DNA from: Gammaproteobacteria bacterium
GTDB lineage: Bacteria > Pseudomonadota > Gammaproteobacteria > GRL18
Length of the DNA: 62,522 nucleotides
Direction: 5' to 3'
Assembly (NCBI GenBank): GCA_026196615.1
Contig: JAPHSW010000116.1
Coordinates: 1-62,522 of the forward strand
Positions 26,301-35,530 of this stretch are shown in pieces; position 1 is the first letter of the stretch; each line of letters opens with the position of its first letter. The notes below the pieces were generated by a model, which was not told the DNA's origin, did not search any database, and was given only the letters and a program-made list of their open reading frames with translations. The position numbers and the translations under genes are program-made.

Positions 26301-28543
26301 TGTCAAAACCAGCAATCAAGCAAACTATTCTGAGTGATGATTGGACAAAAAATTGGAAAGCCAGTATCGCAGTTAAAATTACTGCTGTTGTCATGTGGGC
26401 GATTATTCCTTTTGGCTTTGTTATTGCACTGCTTTTAGTCAGTAATATTAAAGTGGATGTTTATGATTCAATAAATGATGATGCTGAGGTTTTATTGAAT
26501 AAGGCAAGAGTCCTTCTGTGGGAAAACAACTCCTACAATTCTATTAAACTTGTGAAAGAATTAAAAAAAACATTAGATAAATCAATCTATTGTAAAGTCA
26601 CTTTCTCGACTGTTCAATCTAGTCCGATTTATATTTTTGCTAATGAATGTCAGCAACAAACTGATGTCATTGATAAAAAATATTTTTTTACAACCATAAT
26701 TGATGGACAACCACATGAACTGACTTTTATCCTATCTCATCAGCCAATTCAAAAAATAATGGTCAAACATCGTTCAAATGTCATTGTGATTATGATTATT
26801 ATAGTGATTGTTTTGGGCTTGGTTTTGACCTGGGTTATTCGACTGCTGGTTTTAAAACCATTATTAAAAATGGTCGATGCTACTCGACTAATTTCTGAGG
26901 GTAAACATGAACTTCGTCTGAATTTTAATCAGGACGATGAATTTGGTCATCTGGCAACATTTTTAAATAAAATGCTGGATCAAATTTTTGAACAACAGAA
27001 GAATTTGAAACATGCGAATTTGGAGTTGATGAAAGAGGTTGCTGAACGAAATCGCATTGCTCTGGAATTAAGAGCCAGTCGTGATCAATTAGAAAAATTA
27101 GTAGATGAACGTACTGCTGATCTGGCTGTAGCAAGAGATCAAGCCCTGGATGCAAATAAGGCAAAAAGCTTATTTTTAGCCAATATGTCTCATGAAATCA
27201 GAACTCCACTTAATTCTATTTTGGGATATTCTCAACTATTACATAGAGAAAGTAGCTTTACAGAAAAACAATTAAAATCTCTTAAAATTATTGAAGAAAG
27301 TGGTAATCATCTTTTGGGGTTGCTCAATGATGTACTGGATATTTCAAAAATTGAAGCAGGTAAAATGGTGTTTAATCCTATTAACTTCGATTTGAATGAA
27401 TTACTGCATGGTTTATCGCAAATATTTCAAGAGCGTTGTTTAGAAAAGACTCTTGATTGGCATGAAAATATTGAATTGTCTGAACAGGTCATCGTTAATA
27501 GTGATCCACAGAAATTGAGACAAATACTAATTAATTTGTTAGGTAATGCCATTAAATTTACAGATAGGGGTAGTATTTCCCTTAATGTCAAAAACATTGA
27601 AAATGATTCTTTTTTATTTGAAGTTTCTGATACAGGGCCTGGTATTGCAAGTGAAGAGGTGAAAAATATATTTAATGCTTTCCATCAGGAAAAGACTGGC
27701 TTGGTCAAAGGTGGTACTGGGCTGGGATTAGCCATTACAAAAAAACAATTGCAGTTACTTAATTCCGAGTTAAAAGTTTCTTCAGTTGTCAATGAAGGTA
27801 GTGTTTTTTCTTTCACTCTGAAACTTAAACCTGTACAAGGTGGTTTTGAAATCAGACAGGACAGAGGCATGTCTGTTATACGATTAGCATCCGCAGGGTC
27901 GGTAAAAACACTAGTGGTTGATGATATTGAGTTAAGCCGAAATCTCCTTCTTGATATGCTTGATGAAATTAATGCAACAGTCAGTTCTGCTAATAATGGC
28001 CTGGAAGCAATTGAACTTCTCAATGCTTCAAAACCAGAAAACTTACCAGATATTATTTTTATGGATATTTATATGCCTGTTATGGATGGCATTGAAGCTG
28101 TTAAACAAATTAAAAAGAAGTATGGGCAGCAAATTATCTGTGTTGCTGTGACTGCTTCTGCAATGGATAACTCAGATAAGAAGTACTTTGAATCAGGCTT
28201 TGATGACTATATCTCAAAGCCTTATCGTTTTGAAGCAGTCTTTGAGTGCATGGAAAAACATTTGGATATTAGTTTTGAACATGATACCAGTTCTCAGAAA
28301 AATAACCTGGATGTTAAAGATATTGATTTTAAACAATGTAATATAAAGCTAAGTTTGTGTGAAGAACTTATACAAGCCAGTAAAGATTATGCTCTAACAA
28401 ATTTAAAAAAACGATTATCCGAATTGGAAGAATTAAGTGAAGAAGATAAGAAGTTGGCTCAACGATTAACACTGTTCATGGAACAATATAATATGCAGGC
28501 AATGGTTGAATTATTAGAGCGATTGAAATTAGAACTAACTTAA
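26300..28543 (+). CDS. Hybrid sensor histidine kinase
   Basis: This 747-residue inner-membrane kinase has transmembrane helices about 28-50 and 160-185 around a short periplasmic loop, a HAMP domain (about 185-240), a coiled coil, and HisKA with H298 in SHEIRTPLNS. The ATPase domain has the NLLGNAIKFT, DTGPGIA and GGTGLGLAITK motifs. A C-terminal receiver has D589 in IFMDIYMPVMDG, and a short helical tail follows. It starts on the stop of the DUF2892-like gene. The receiver gene 28667-29155 follows and is the likely final phosphate acceptor or a parallel output. Confidence 0.93.
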   Translation: MSKPAIKQTILSDDWTKNWKASIAVKITAVVMWAIIPFGFVIALLLVSNIKVDVYDSINDDAEVLLNKARVLLWENNSYNSIKLVKELKKTLDKSIYCKVTFSTVQSSPIYIFANECQQQTDVIDKKYFFTTIIDGQPHELTFILSHQPIQKIMVKHRSNVIVIMIIIVIVLGLVLTWVIRLLVLKPLLKMVDATRLISEGKHELRLNFNQDDEFGHLATFLNKMLDQIFEQQKNLKHANLELMKEVAERNRIALELRASRDQLEKLVDERTADLAVARDQALDANKAKSLFLANMSHEIRTPLNSILGYSQLLHRESSFTEKQLKSLKIIEESGNHLLGLLNDVLDISKIEAGKMVFNPINFDLNELLHGLSQIFQERCLEKTLDWHENIELSEQVIVNSDPQKLRQILINLLGNAIKFTDRGSISLNVKNIENDSFLFEVSDTGPGIASEEVKNIFNAFHQEKTGLVKGGTGLGLAITKKQLQLLNSELKVSSVVNEGSVFSFTLKLKPVQGGFEIRQDRGMSVIRLASAGSVKTLVVDDIELSRNLLLDMLDEINATVSSANNGLEAIELLNASKPENLPDIIFMDIYMPVMDGIEAVKQIKKKYGQQIICVAVTASAMDNSDKKYFESGFDDYISKPYRFEAVFECMEKHLDISFEHDTSSQKNNLDVKDIDFKQCNIKLSLCEELIQASKDYALTNLKKRLSELEELSEEDKKLAQRLTLFMEQYNMQAMVELLERLKLELT

Positions 28544-28544
28544 C

Positions 28545-28664
28545 ATGTTAGTTGGAAAAATGGTCATTGAAATTACAATAATCACCATTGTTCAGTCGTT
28601 TATTAAAAAGCTAGAAAAAAAGGACGATGAAGAGCCTACTGGTAAGGTATCTTCAAAAAATTAG
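28545..28664 (+). CDS. Possible 39-residue small protein between kinase and receiver
   Basis: An ORF begins one base after the kinase stop and ends two bases before the ATG of the receiver. The product has a hydrophobic N-terminal half (VIEITIITIVQSFI) followed by a highly charged tail (KKLEKKDDEEPTGK), a layout seen in small membrane-anchored regulators. There is no strong ribosome binding site, though coupling to the kinase is possible. ATG 28560 is an alternative start. It exactly fills the gap, which supports a real gene, but length and weak signals keep confidence low. Confidence 0.4.
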   Translation: MLVGKMVIEITIITIVQSFIKKLEKKDDEEPTGKVSSKN

Positions 28665-28666
28665 AA

Positions 28667-29155
28667 ATGAAAGAAAATGAAATAGATGTTTCCAATGCCA
28701 AGATTTTAATTGTGGATGATACACCTGCTAATATTGATATCTTATGGAAAATGCTCGAAACCGAAGGTTATAATATTTCAGGTGTACCAAATGGCCAAAT
28801 TGCTCTTGAACTAGTCTCTAAAATCCAGCCTTGTTTAATTTTATTGGATGTTATGATGCCTGACATGGATGGCTATGAAGTTTGTCGACGTTTAAAAGCT
28901 AACCCAGTAACAGAGCATATCCCTGTTATTTTTATTACTGCTAAATCAGAACCCAGAGATATCGTCCAGGCGTTTTCTGTCGGTGGGGACGACTATATTA
29001 CTAAACCATTTTATCAAGATGAAGTTAAGTCACGCATTTTAATTCGTTTAAGGTTAAGAAAATTATTACATGAAAATATGAAGTTGATTGAAGATTTATC
29101 TGAAAAAAATAGACTACTGTCTAAAGAAAAAGCCAAAAAAAACGAATTCTCTTAA
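28667..29155 (+). CDS. Response regulator, receiver domain with coiled-coil tail
   Basis: The 162-residue protein has one receiver domain (about 12-130): the acidic pair in IVDDTPAN, the phospho-acceptor in ILLDVMMPDMDGYE, the switch threonine in IFITAK and the lysine in YITKPF. A short charged coiled coil (about 135-162) replaces an output domain. Following a hybrid kinase gene, it is probably its partner. The output is unknown; such proteins often pass phosphate on or act by protein contact. Confidence 0.9.
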   Translation: MKENEIDVSNAKILIVDDTPANIDILWKMLETEGYNISGVPNGQIALELVSKIQPCLILLDVMMPDMDGYEVCRRLKANPVTEHIPVIFITAKSEPRDIVQAFSVGGDDYITKPFYQDEVKSRILIRLRLRKLLHENMKLIEDLSEKNRLLSKEKAKKNEFS

Positions 29156-29199
29156 AATTCTTTATGATGCTAAAAATGAATGAGTAGATAGAAAGAAAT

Positions 29200-30012
29200 A
29201 TGATAGATATTGGCCTGAATCTGACCAGTAGTCAGTTTCAAAATGACATTGATAATGTCATAAAAAATGCGCTACTTGCTGATGTTTCAACAATGATAAT
29301 CACTGGTACAAATGTTGAGAAAAGCCAAAAGGCACTGCAATTGGCCTTGCAATACCCTGATTCACTTTTTGCAACGGCTGGCATTCATCCTCATGATGCC
29401 AGCTCATTGACTCCATACAGTACTCAACAGCTTTCTACTTTATTAAAAGAAGATAAGGTGCTTGCTGTGGGAGAATGTGGTCTTGATTTTAATCGAAATT
29501 TTTCCACACCAGAAGAACAACTTAGCTGTTTTGAAATGCAATTGGAGTTAGCTGTTGAATTAAAAATGCCGGTTTTTTTACATCAAAGAGATGCACAATC
29601 AGACTTTTTGCGTTTAATAAAAAAATATCGCTCAGGCTTAGTTGATGCAGTTGCTCATTGTTTTACGGGTGGGCAAGATGAATTAGAAAGTTATCTGGAA
29701 GAAGATTTATATATTGGTATTACGGGCTGGTTATGTGATGAACGAAGAGGAAAAGAGTTGCAAGATTGTGTTCATCTCATTCCAGATAATCGACTGATGG
29801 TTGAAACTGATGCGCCTTATTTATTTCCACGTAACTTGAAACTGCCCCCAAATCCCTTATTGACAGGAAAAAAGAAGAAAAAAGCTCGTAGTAGAAATGA
29901 GCCTCAATATTTACCCCATATTATTAAGACTTTAGCCCCATTGGTGAATAAAGAAGAATCTGAACTCACTCTTTTGACCGTAGAAAATACTCAACACTTT
30001 TTTCGACTCTAA
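29200..30012 (+). CDS. tatD: TatD family metal-dependent deoxyribonuclease
   Basis: TatD is a cytoplasmic metal-dependent exonuclease with a TIM-barrel fold. The 270-residue protein follows E. coli TatD along its length: DIGLNLTSSQF at the start, AGIHPHDAS, GECGLDFNRNFS with the metal-bridging glutamate, VFLHQRDA, HCFTGG, ITGWLCDERRG and ETDAPYLFPR. As in TatD proper, the first motif is DIG rather than the DxHxH of YcfH. A lysine-rich insertion (GKKKKKARSR) is present near the end. The gap after it (30013-30225) shows no clear terminator. Confidence 0.95.
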   Translation: MIDIGLNLTSSQFQNDIDNVIKNALLADVSTMIITGTNVEKSQKALQLALQYPDSLFATAGIHPHDASSLTPYSTQQLSTLLKEDKVLAVGECGLDFNRNFSTPEEQLSCFEMQLELAVELKMPVFLHQRDAQSDFLRLIKKYRSGLVDAVAHCFTGGQDELESYLEEDLYIGITGWLCDERRGKELQDCVHLIPDNRLMVETDAPYLFPRNLKLPPNPLLTGKKKKKARSRNEPQYLPHIIKTLAPLVNKEESELTLLTVENTQHFFRL

Positions 30013-30225
30013 TTTATCTCTTATTCAACTGAGAGAAGAAATGCTTATTGATGTTTGATTTTGAACTGTTGAGGGACGGGTTGTTGTTTCTTTTTTTGAT
30101 ACCTTAGTCATATTGACGGCTCCTCAAGCTCTATGATACATTTAATTTTAATAAGCTGTTTGTTGATTTGAACTTCTTATTAATAAATTGATACATCTTC
30201 CAACATTTCCAACAGCGGATATTTT

Positions 30226-30729
30226 ATGTTTCCTAAAATCGACTTTTCTCAACTCAATCTCATGGATGCTCTTGATATTGCCATTTTTGTAGAAATTGAG
30301 GCATTTGATCGGTACACACTTTTTACTAATCAGCTTGGCCATCGCTACCCTGATGACGCTGCTGATGTTTTTAGACGGATGGCAGTGAGTGAAAAAAAAC
30401 ATGCAGAAGAGCTGTCTCATCGACGAAAGGAATTGTTTGGTGATGCGCCTGTTATGGTCAATAAAGACGCTTTATTTGACATAGAAGCACCTGAAGTGGG
30501 TTCTCCTCGCTGGAATATGTCCCCATTCAAAGCATTCCAGTTAGTCTTGTCTTCAGAAGAAAAGAGTTTTGCTTTTTATAATGAAGCTCTTTCCTATGTC
30601 AATGATGCGGATGTTAAAGCATTATTTGCTGAATTGCGTGATGAAGAGGCTGAACATGCTCGTATGATAAAAGATTTTATTGCTGCATTACCTCCTGAAG
30701 CATATGAAGATTTAGAAGAAGAGGATTAG
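30226..30729 (+). CDS. Ferritin-like (rubrerythrin-type) diiron protein
   Basis: The 167-residue protein has a four-helix ferritin-like fold with carboxylate and histidine diiron ligands: glutamates in FVEIEAFDRY, the ExxH in SEKKHAEEL, glutamate in SSEEKSFAFY and a second ExxH in DEEAEHARMI. It lacks the C-terminal rubredoxin-type Cys4 site of classical rubrerythrin. Such proteins reduce peroxide or store iron in the cytoplasm. The role here is inferred from the ligand pattern only. It stands alone between tatD and a convergent gene. Confidence 0.85.
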   Translation: MFPKIDFSQLNLMDALDIAIFVEIEAFDRYTLFTNQLGHRYPDDAADVFRRMAVSEKKHAEELSHRRKELFGDAPVMVNKDALFDIEAPEVGSPRWNMSPFKAFQLVLSSEEKSFAFYNEALSYVNDADVKALFAELRDEEAEHARMIKDFIAALPPEAYEDLEEED

Positions 30730-30816
30730 CTCCAAAAATATTACTAAGACAAAAAACTGCTTATAATTATAAAATCTGGCATAAAAACTGAAATGTTCAA
30801 AGTGTCAGATTAGACT

Positions 30817-31467
30817 TCATAGGTTTTTAATTTCCTCTCGGGTTGTCCATTTCTCTACAGCTTGAATAATGGGTGGCTGACCATTATTGGTTTGCCAGGA
30901 ATCCACAGCATAACGCTGACCATCATTTTTATCTTTTATTTGTGCCGCCCAATGTTGCCCCATGAGAAAAGGGGAGCGATAGACGGGTTGTTGCAGTATA
31001 TGTTGGTCTATCAAGCCAAGGCTATTAATAAATTCAAGGTAATGAGTGGTATTCACTGTTGAATCAATACAATCCATCCGCCCAGGTAATGCTAGATCAT
31101 TATAATTTTTAGCTCTATCAGTATTAACAGGGGCTTGTTTACCAGCGATATTTTCAAGTAATGCTACTGCTTGAGCAATTGCATGGCGTTCCCCATATTG
31201 TGTGTTCTTGAATTGATTGAAAATTTTTTTTATTGCTAAGATGTCATCCTGTCTAATGGTAATTATTTGTCTGGTTTTACATCCATAATTGTAGCAAATA
31301 GAAATAGAGTGCTTGGTAGGAGACGAAAACTCCAGTAATTGTTCTATTTTTTTATGACTTGAAGTGACTGGCGTTAGGAAATCATCACTGGCATAAGAAA
31401 AGACAGGTGCTAGCAATAGCATCAGATAACAGCTATAAGTTGTAATTACTAACGGGGGGTTGAACAT
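30817..31467 (-). CDS. Secreted transglutaminase-like / cysteine protease-like protein
   Basis: This 216-residue protein has an N-terminal signal peptide (cleavage near SYASD, about residue 27). The C-terminal half shows an apparent Cys-His-Asp triad in the right order: C in GRMDCIDSTVN, H in MGQHWAAQIK and D in RYAVDSWQ. This pattern resembles the bacterial transglutaminase-like cysteine proteinases of the periplasm. I know it as a conserved hypothetical; the enzymatic role is inferred from the triad. Two further cysteines (ICYNYGCKT) could form a disulfide. It diverges from flhA, with about 210 bases between the starts. Confidence 0.7.
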   Translation of the reverse strand: MFNPPLVITTYSCYLMLLLAPVFSYASDDFLTPVTSSHKKIEQLLEFSSPTKHSISICYNYGCKTRQIITIRQDDILAIKKIFNQFKNTQYGERHAIAQAVALLENIAGKQAPVNTDRAKNYNDLALPGRMDCIDSTVNTTHYLEFINSLGLIDQHILQQPVYRSPFLMGQHWAAQIKDKNDGQRYAVDSWQTNNGQPPIIQAVEKWTTREEIKNL

Positions 31468-31601
31468 AAATAGACCTAAATTAACATTACATATAGTCTA
31501 ATAGATATCTTCAAAAAATCAAAAAATAATATGAACTAAAACCTTGTTTGTGGAGCCCTAATAATTTTTTAAATACTATCCATCTGAAAACTCATCATAA
31601 T

Positions 31602-31617
31602 TGGCACATAATCTGCT
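31602..31617 (+). promoter_or_regulatory. Predicted sigma54 promoter of flhA
   Basis: TGGCAC-N5-CTGCT keeps the -24 GG and -12 GC exactly 12 bases apart (G31603 and G31615), and differs from TGGCAC-N5-TTGCW at one position. It lies about 62 bases before the flhA ATG, fitting sigma54 control of flhA in polar flagellates. It also shows that the in-frame TTG at 31601 cannot be the start codon. Confidence 0.7.
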
Positions 31618-31678
31618 ATCTGTACTATGTCGTACTATAAATACAAAAAATTCGTCAAAATACAGTCACGGGATTTTT

Positions 31679-33787
31679 ATGGTTGCCTTAGCAGAAACGA
31701 GTCTCAAATCCAGGTTCACAGAACTGATTCATAGCGGTGTCGGAGCTCCTCTCTTATTGATGGGGATGTTGGCAATGGTCATTTTACCATTACCTGCCTT
31801 TTTACTGGATATGTTTTTTACCTTTAATATCACACTGGCCCTCATTATTCTTCTCATTGTTATTTATGCAAAAAAACCACTTGATTTTGCTCTTTTTCCT
31901 ACGGTTATTTTAGTGGCAACACTGCTACGACTCTCTCTAAATGTGGCTTCAACCCGAGTGGTTTTATTGCATGGTCATGAAGGTCCTGATGCTGCAGGCC
32001 AGGTGATTAAATCATTTGGTGAAGTGGTTATTGGTGGTAACTACGCAGTGGGTTTAGTGGTTTTTGTTATTCTTATTATTATTAATTTTATCGTGGTAAC
32101 GAAGGGAGCTGGGCGTGTTGCTGAAGTCAGTGCTCGATTCACTCTGGATAGTATGCCAGGTAAACAAATGGCTATTGATGCAGATTTGAACCAAGGCTTG
32201 ATTGATCAGGATGAGGCGAAAATCAGAAGGGAAACAGTTACTCGGGAAGCTGATTTTTATGGTGCAATGGATGGTGCCAGTAAATTTGTTCGAGGGGATG
32301 CCATTGCGGGTATTTTAATTACTCTGATAAATGTTATTGGTGGCTTTATCATTGGTATGGTACAGCACGATTTAAGTGCTGGAGAATCAGCAGAAATTTT
32401 TGTTTTATTGACTATTGGTGATGGTTTGGTTGCACAGATTCCAGGTTTAATCCTCTCAACTGCTGCAGCCATTATGGTGACTCGTGAAAATCGTGAAGGT
32501 GATATGGGAGGTAAGTTTGCCACCAATTTGTTTAGTAAGTCTAAAACTTTAACCATCACTTCAGGCATTATGGCAATTATTGGTCTGGTGCCAGGCATGC
32601 CTCACATCGCTTTTCTAAGCTTTGCTGCTATTACTGGTTTTGCTGCATGGCGTATTCAAAATAAGAAACAAACAACTGAACTTGAAGTCATTCAGGAACA
32701 AAAAGTTCAACAACAGCAAGCCAGTGAAGAATCAGCTAGTGAGCTGAAAGAATTGAGCTGGGATGATGTGATGCCTATTGATTCAATTGGTCTTGAAGTT
32801 GGATATCGTTTAATTCCAATGGTTGATAAATCTCAGGGTGGCCAATTAATGAGCCGCATCAAAGGTGTACGTAAGAAGTTATCTCAGGATTTGGGGTTCT
32901 TAATTCCACCTGTTCATATCAGAGACAATTTAGATTTGGCTCCTAATGTTTATCGAATTCAGTTGATGGGAGTGGCTGTAGGTGAGGCAGAAGTACATCC
33001 AGAACATGATATGGCTATTAATCCTGGCCAGGTATTTGGTGAAATCAGTGGTATTAATACCAAGGATCCTGCATTTGGATTGCCAGCAACCTGGATTGAA
33101 CAAAGTCAAAAAGAAAATGCCCAGACATTAGGTTATACCGTTGTTGATTCCAATACAGTGATTGCAACGCATTTGAGTCAATTGCTCAATGAAAACGCCA
33201 CCCAATTACTTGGTCATGAAGAAGTTCAACAATTACTGGATAGACTGGCTGTTTCGGCACCTAAGCTGGTTGAAGATCTCGTGCCTAAGATTTTACCTTT
33301 GAGTACCGTGGTTAAGGTGCTACAGAATTTATTAAATGAATCAATTCCTATTCGTGATTTTAAAACCATCATTGAATCAATGGCTGAATATGCAGCTCAG
33401 ACCCAGGATGCCGGAATTTTGACAGCCCAGGTTCGGGTGGCATTGGGAAGATTTATTGTCCAACATATCAATGGCTTAGGTAGTGAATTATCAGTAATTA
33501 CTTTAGAACCATCTTTGGAACAGTTATTGCATCAATCAATACAGATGTCAGAAGAAGGTGGTGGTATCGAGCCAGGATTGGCAGAAAGAATACATCAGTC
33601 TCTTACTGAAAGTGCTCAGACTCAGGAAATGAATGGCTCACCTGCCATTTTACTGGTCTCGGCTCAGGTTAGATTGATGCTAATGCGCTTTGTTAAACAC
33701 AGTATACCTAATATGCATGTATTAGCTTACAACGAAGTGCCAGATAATATGCAGATAAAAATAGTTTCAACGGTTGGACAGAACTAG
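31679..33787 (+). CDS. flhA: Flagellar export gate protein FlhA
   Basis: FlhA forms the nonameric export gate of the flagellar type III secretion apparatus in the inner membrane. From ATG 31679 the protein has 702 residues, typical of the family. The N-terminal half has about eight transmembrane helices with LRLSLNVASTRVVLLHG and the conserved FHIPEP-type loop (VSARFTLDSMPGKQMAIDADLNQGLID). The cytoplasmic half (about 330-702) is the substrate- and chaperone-binding domain. The first gene of the block, it is preceded by a sigma54-type promoter. Confidence 0.97.
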   Translation: MVALAETSLKSRFTELIHSGVGAPLLLMGMLAMVILPLPAFLLDMFFTFNITLALIILLIVIYAKKPLDFALFPTVILVATLLRLSLNVASTRVVLLHGHEGPDAAGQVIKSFGEVVIGGNYAVGLVVFVILIIINFIVVTKGAGRVAEVSARFTLDSMPGKQMAIDADLNQGLIDQDEAKIRRETVTREADFYGAMDGASKFVRGDAIAGILITLINVIGGFIIGMVQHDLSAGESAEIFVLLTIGDGLVAQIPGLILSTAAAIMVTRENREGDMGGKFATNLFSKSKTLTITSGIMAIIGLVPGMPHIAFLSFAAITGFAAWRIQNKKQTTELEVIQEQKVQQQQASEESASELKELSWDDVMPIDSIGLEVGYRLIPMVDKSQGGQLMSRIKGVRKKLSQDLGFLIPPVHIRDNLDLAPNVYRIQLMGVAVGEAEVHPEHDMAINPGQVFGEISGINTKDPAFGLPATWIEQSQKENAQTLGYTVVDSNTVIATHLSQLLNENATQLLGHEEVQQLLDRLAVSAPKLVEDLVPKILPLSTVVKVLQNLLNESIPIRDFKTIIESMAEYAAQTQDAGILTAQVRVALGRFIVQHINGLGSELSVITLEPSLEQLLHQSIQMSEEGGGIEPGLAERIHQSLTESAQTQEMNGSPAILLVSAQVRLMLMRFVKHSIPNMHVLAYNEVPDNMQIKIVSTVGQN

Positions 33788-33847
33788 TACTGATTATTCA
33801 AGCTTAATCAGTTCAATATAAGAATATGTAAAATAAGGTTGTTGGTT

Positions 33848-35530
33848 ATGAAAATTAAACGTTTTTTTGCTTCTGAAATGCGTGAAGCCATTCGTCAGGT
33901 TAAAGACGAATTAGGTGCTGATGCAGTCATTCTTTCCAATAATAAAGTTGACGGTGGTATCGAGTTAGTTGCAGCCATTGATTATGATGAAGAAACAATT
34001 CACCGCACTCTGAATTCTGATTCATTTCAGGACTCACGAAGCAATCCACAAGCACATGGACAACAATCCATCTCTGCGGTCACTAAAAAGAAAAAACGCT
34101 CAGTCTTTGCCAAGATAAAAAAACCAAAAGTAACACCCAGGTTAGAAGATTCAATCCAGGATGATGTGATCAGTTTCAGTCGTTCATCTAAAGGGGGTCA
34201 TCAGGAAAGAGCAAATGCTCTGGAAGAGACAGAAAACAATGGATTTGCTGATTTGCTTAAACAATCAAGCCAAAAACAATTTGTTACAACAAAACAAAAC
34301 CATGCAATGAGCAATGAGCAAGGTGTTTATACAAAACAAGCATTAAAGGAAAGAAAGCAGCCTTTTATTTCTGATTTTGATAATTTTGACGATACGACTG
34401 AGTCATCATCAGAAGAAACTTACCCATTTGATTATGAATCCCTGGTTAAGGAAGAACAAAAGCGTTCTCATTCTAAAAAGGATGATTTTTTTACTATGAA
34501 AAATGATATTTCCTCTAAAGCAAATAAGCAACAGGTACGATCTTCCAGAGGAAAAGAATCTCAAAAAGTTGAATGGGTACAGGATCCTGCTTTAACTTCT
34601 ATGCAGGAAGAAATTAAATCCCTGCGAGGTATTCTGGAAAATCAATTATCAGGCTTGGCATGGGGTAGCTTTTCTCGTAGTCATCCTCATCAGGCTGAAT
34701 TACTATCACGTTTATTTCGCTTAGGGATGAAAACATCATTGAGTGAAAGAATTGTTAAGCAATTAAAAAACACTGAAAGTGATTCCCTTGAAGACAGTTG
34801 GAGGCGTGTTTTAAGTATTATTGCTCGAAATATTCCGGTAACTGATGATGATTTATTGGATGAAGGTGGAATTATTGCTCTGGTTGGTCCAACGGGGGTG
34901 GGTAAAACCACGAATATAGCAAAATTAGCTGCTCGTTTTACATTAAAATATGGTGCAAAAAATTTAGCTCTGGTCACCACTGATAGCTATCGAGTGGGTG
35001 CTCATGAACAATTGAAAACCTATGGTCGTATTTTAGGTGTGCCAGTTTATGTGGCTAATGATGAAGAAGAACTTAAATTGGTTCTATCCCGCCTGGAAGA
35101 TAAGCAATTGGTTTTGGTTGATACTGCAGGTATGAGCCATAGAGATTTGCGTTTAACGCAGCAATTGAGCATGCTACGTCATAGTCATGAAACCATAAAA
35201 ATTCTGGCAGTTCTTTCTGCTTCCACTCAGACATTAGCCATGGATGAGATTATTAAAACACTTAAAGCTGAAGAACTGGATGGTTGTATCGCTTCAAAAG
35301 TGGATGAATCCACATCAATTGGTGGAATAATTTCAATTCTTATTGAGAATAAACTTCAACTCAACTACATTAGTGATGGGCAGAAAGTCCCAGAAGATAT
35401 TCATCAAGCTAATACAACTGATTTATTGAAACAAGCATTGGAAATGGTTCGACAACATCCTGTGTCTGTGAATACGGATGAATTAGCAATGTCATATTCT
35501 GGTGGAGGTCTGGCCCATGCAGCGGGCTGA
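33848..35530 (+). CDS. flhF: Flagellar placement GTPase FlhF
   Basis: FlhF is an SRP-type GTPase that marks the cell pole for flagellum assembly. ATG 33848 begins MKIKRFFASEMREAIRQVKDELGADAVILSN, the family N-terminus; a TTG nine bases earlier is less likely. A long low-complexity linker (about 75-270) is followed by the NG domain with P-loop GPTGVGKTTNIAKLA (about residue 348), DTAGM and SKVDEST. At 560 residues it is long for FlhF because of the linker. The end overlaps flhG. Confidence 0.96.
   Translation: MKIKRFFASEMREAIRQVKDELGADAVILSNNKVDGGIELVAAIDYDEETIHRTLNSDSFQDSRSNPQAHGQQSISAVTKKKKRSVFAKIKKPKVTPRLEDSIQDDVISFSRSSKGGHQERANALEETENNGFADLLKQSSQKQFVTTKQNHAMSNEQGVYTKQALKERKQPFISDFDNFDDTTESSSEETYPFDYESLVKEEQKRSHSKKDDFFTMKNDISSKANKQQVRSSRGKESQKVEWVQDPALTSMQEEIKSLRGILENQLSGLAWGSFSRSHPHQAELLSRLFRLGMKTSLSERIVKQLKNTESDSLEDSWRRVLSIIARNIPVTDDDLLDEGGIIALVGPTGVGKTTNIAKLAARFTLKYGAKNLALVTTDSYRVGAHEQLKTYGRILGVPVYVANDEEELKLVLSRLEDKQLVLVDTAGMSHRDLRLTQQLSMLRHSHETIKILAVLSASTQTLAMDEIIKTLKAEELDGCIASKVDESTSIGGIISILIENKLQLNYISDGQKVPEDIHQANTTDLLKQALEMVRQHPVSVNTDELAMSYSGGGLAHAAG
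35501..35508 (+). promoter_or_regulatory. Ribosome binding site that fixes the flhG start
   Basis: GGTGGAGG inside the 3' end of flhF stands 8 bases before ATG 35517. This favours 35517 over the later ATG at 35580 or the GTG at 35502, which overlaps the element. Confidence 0.65.
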
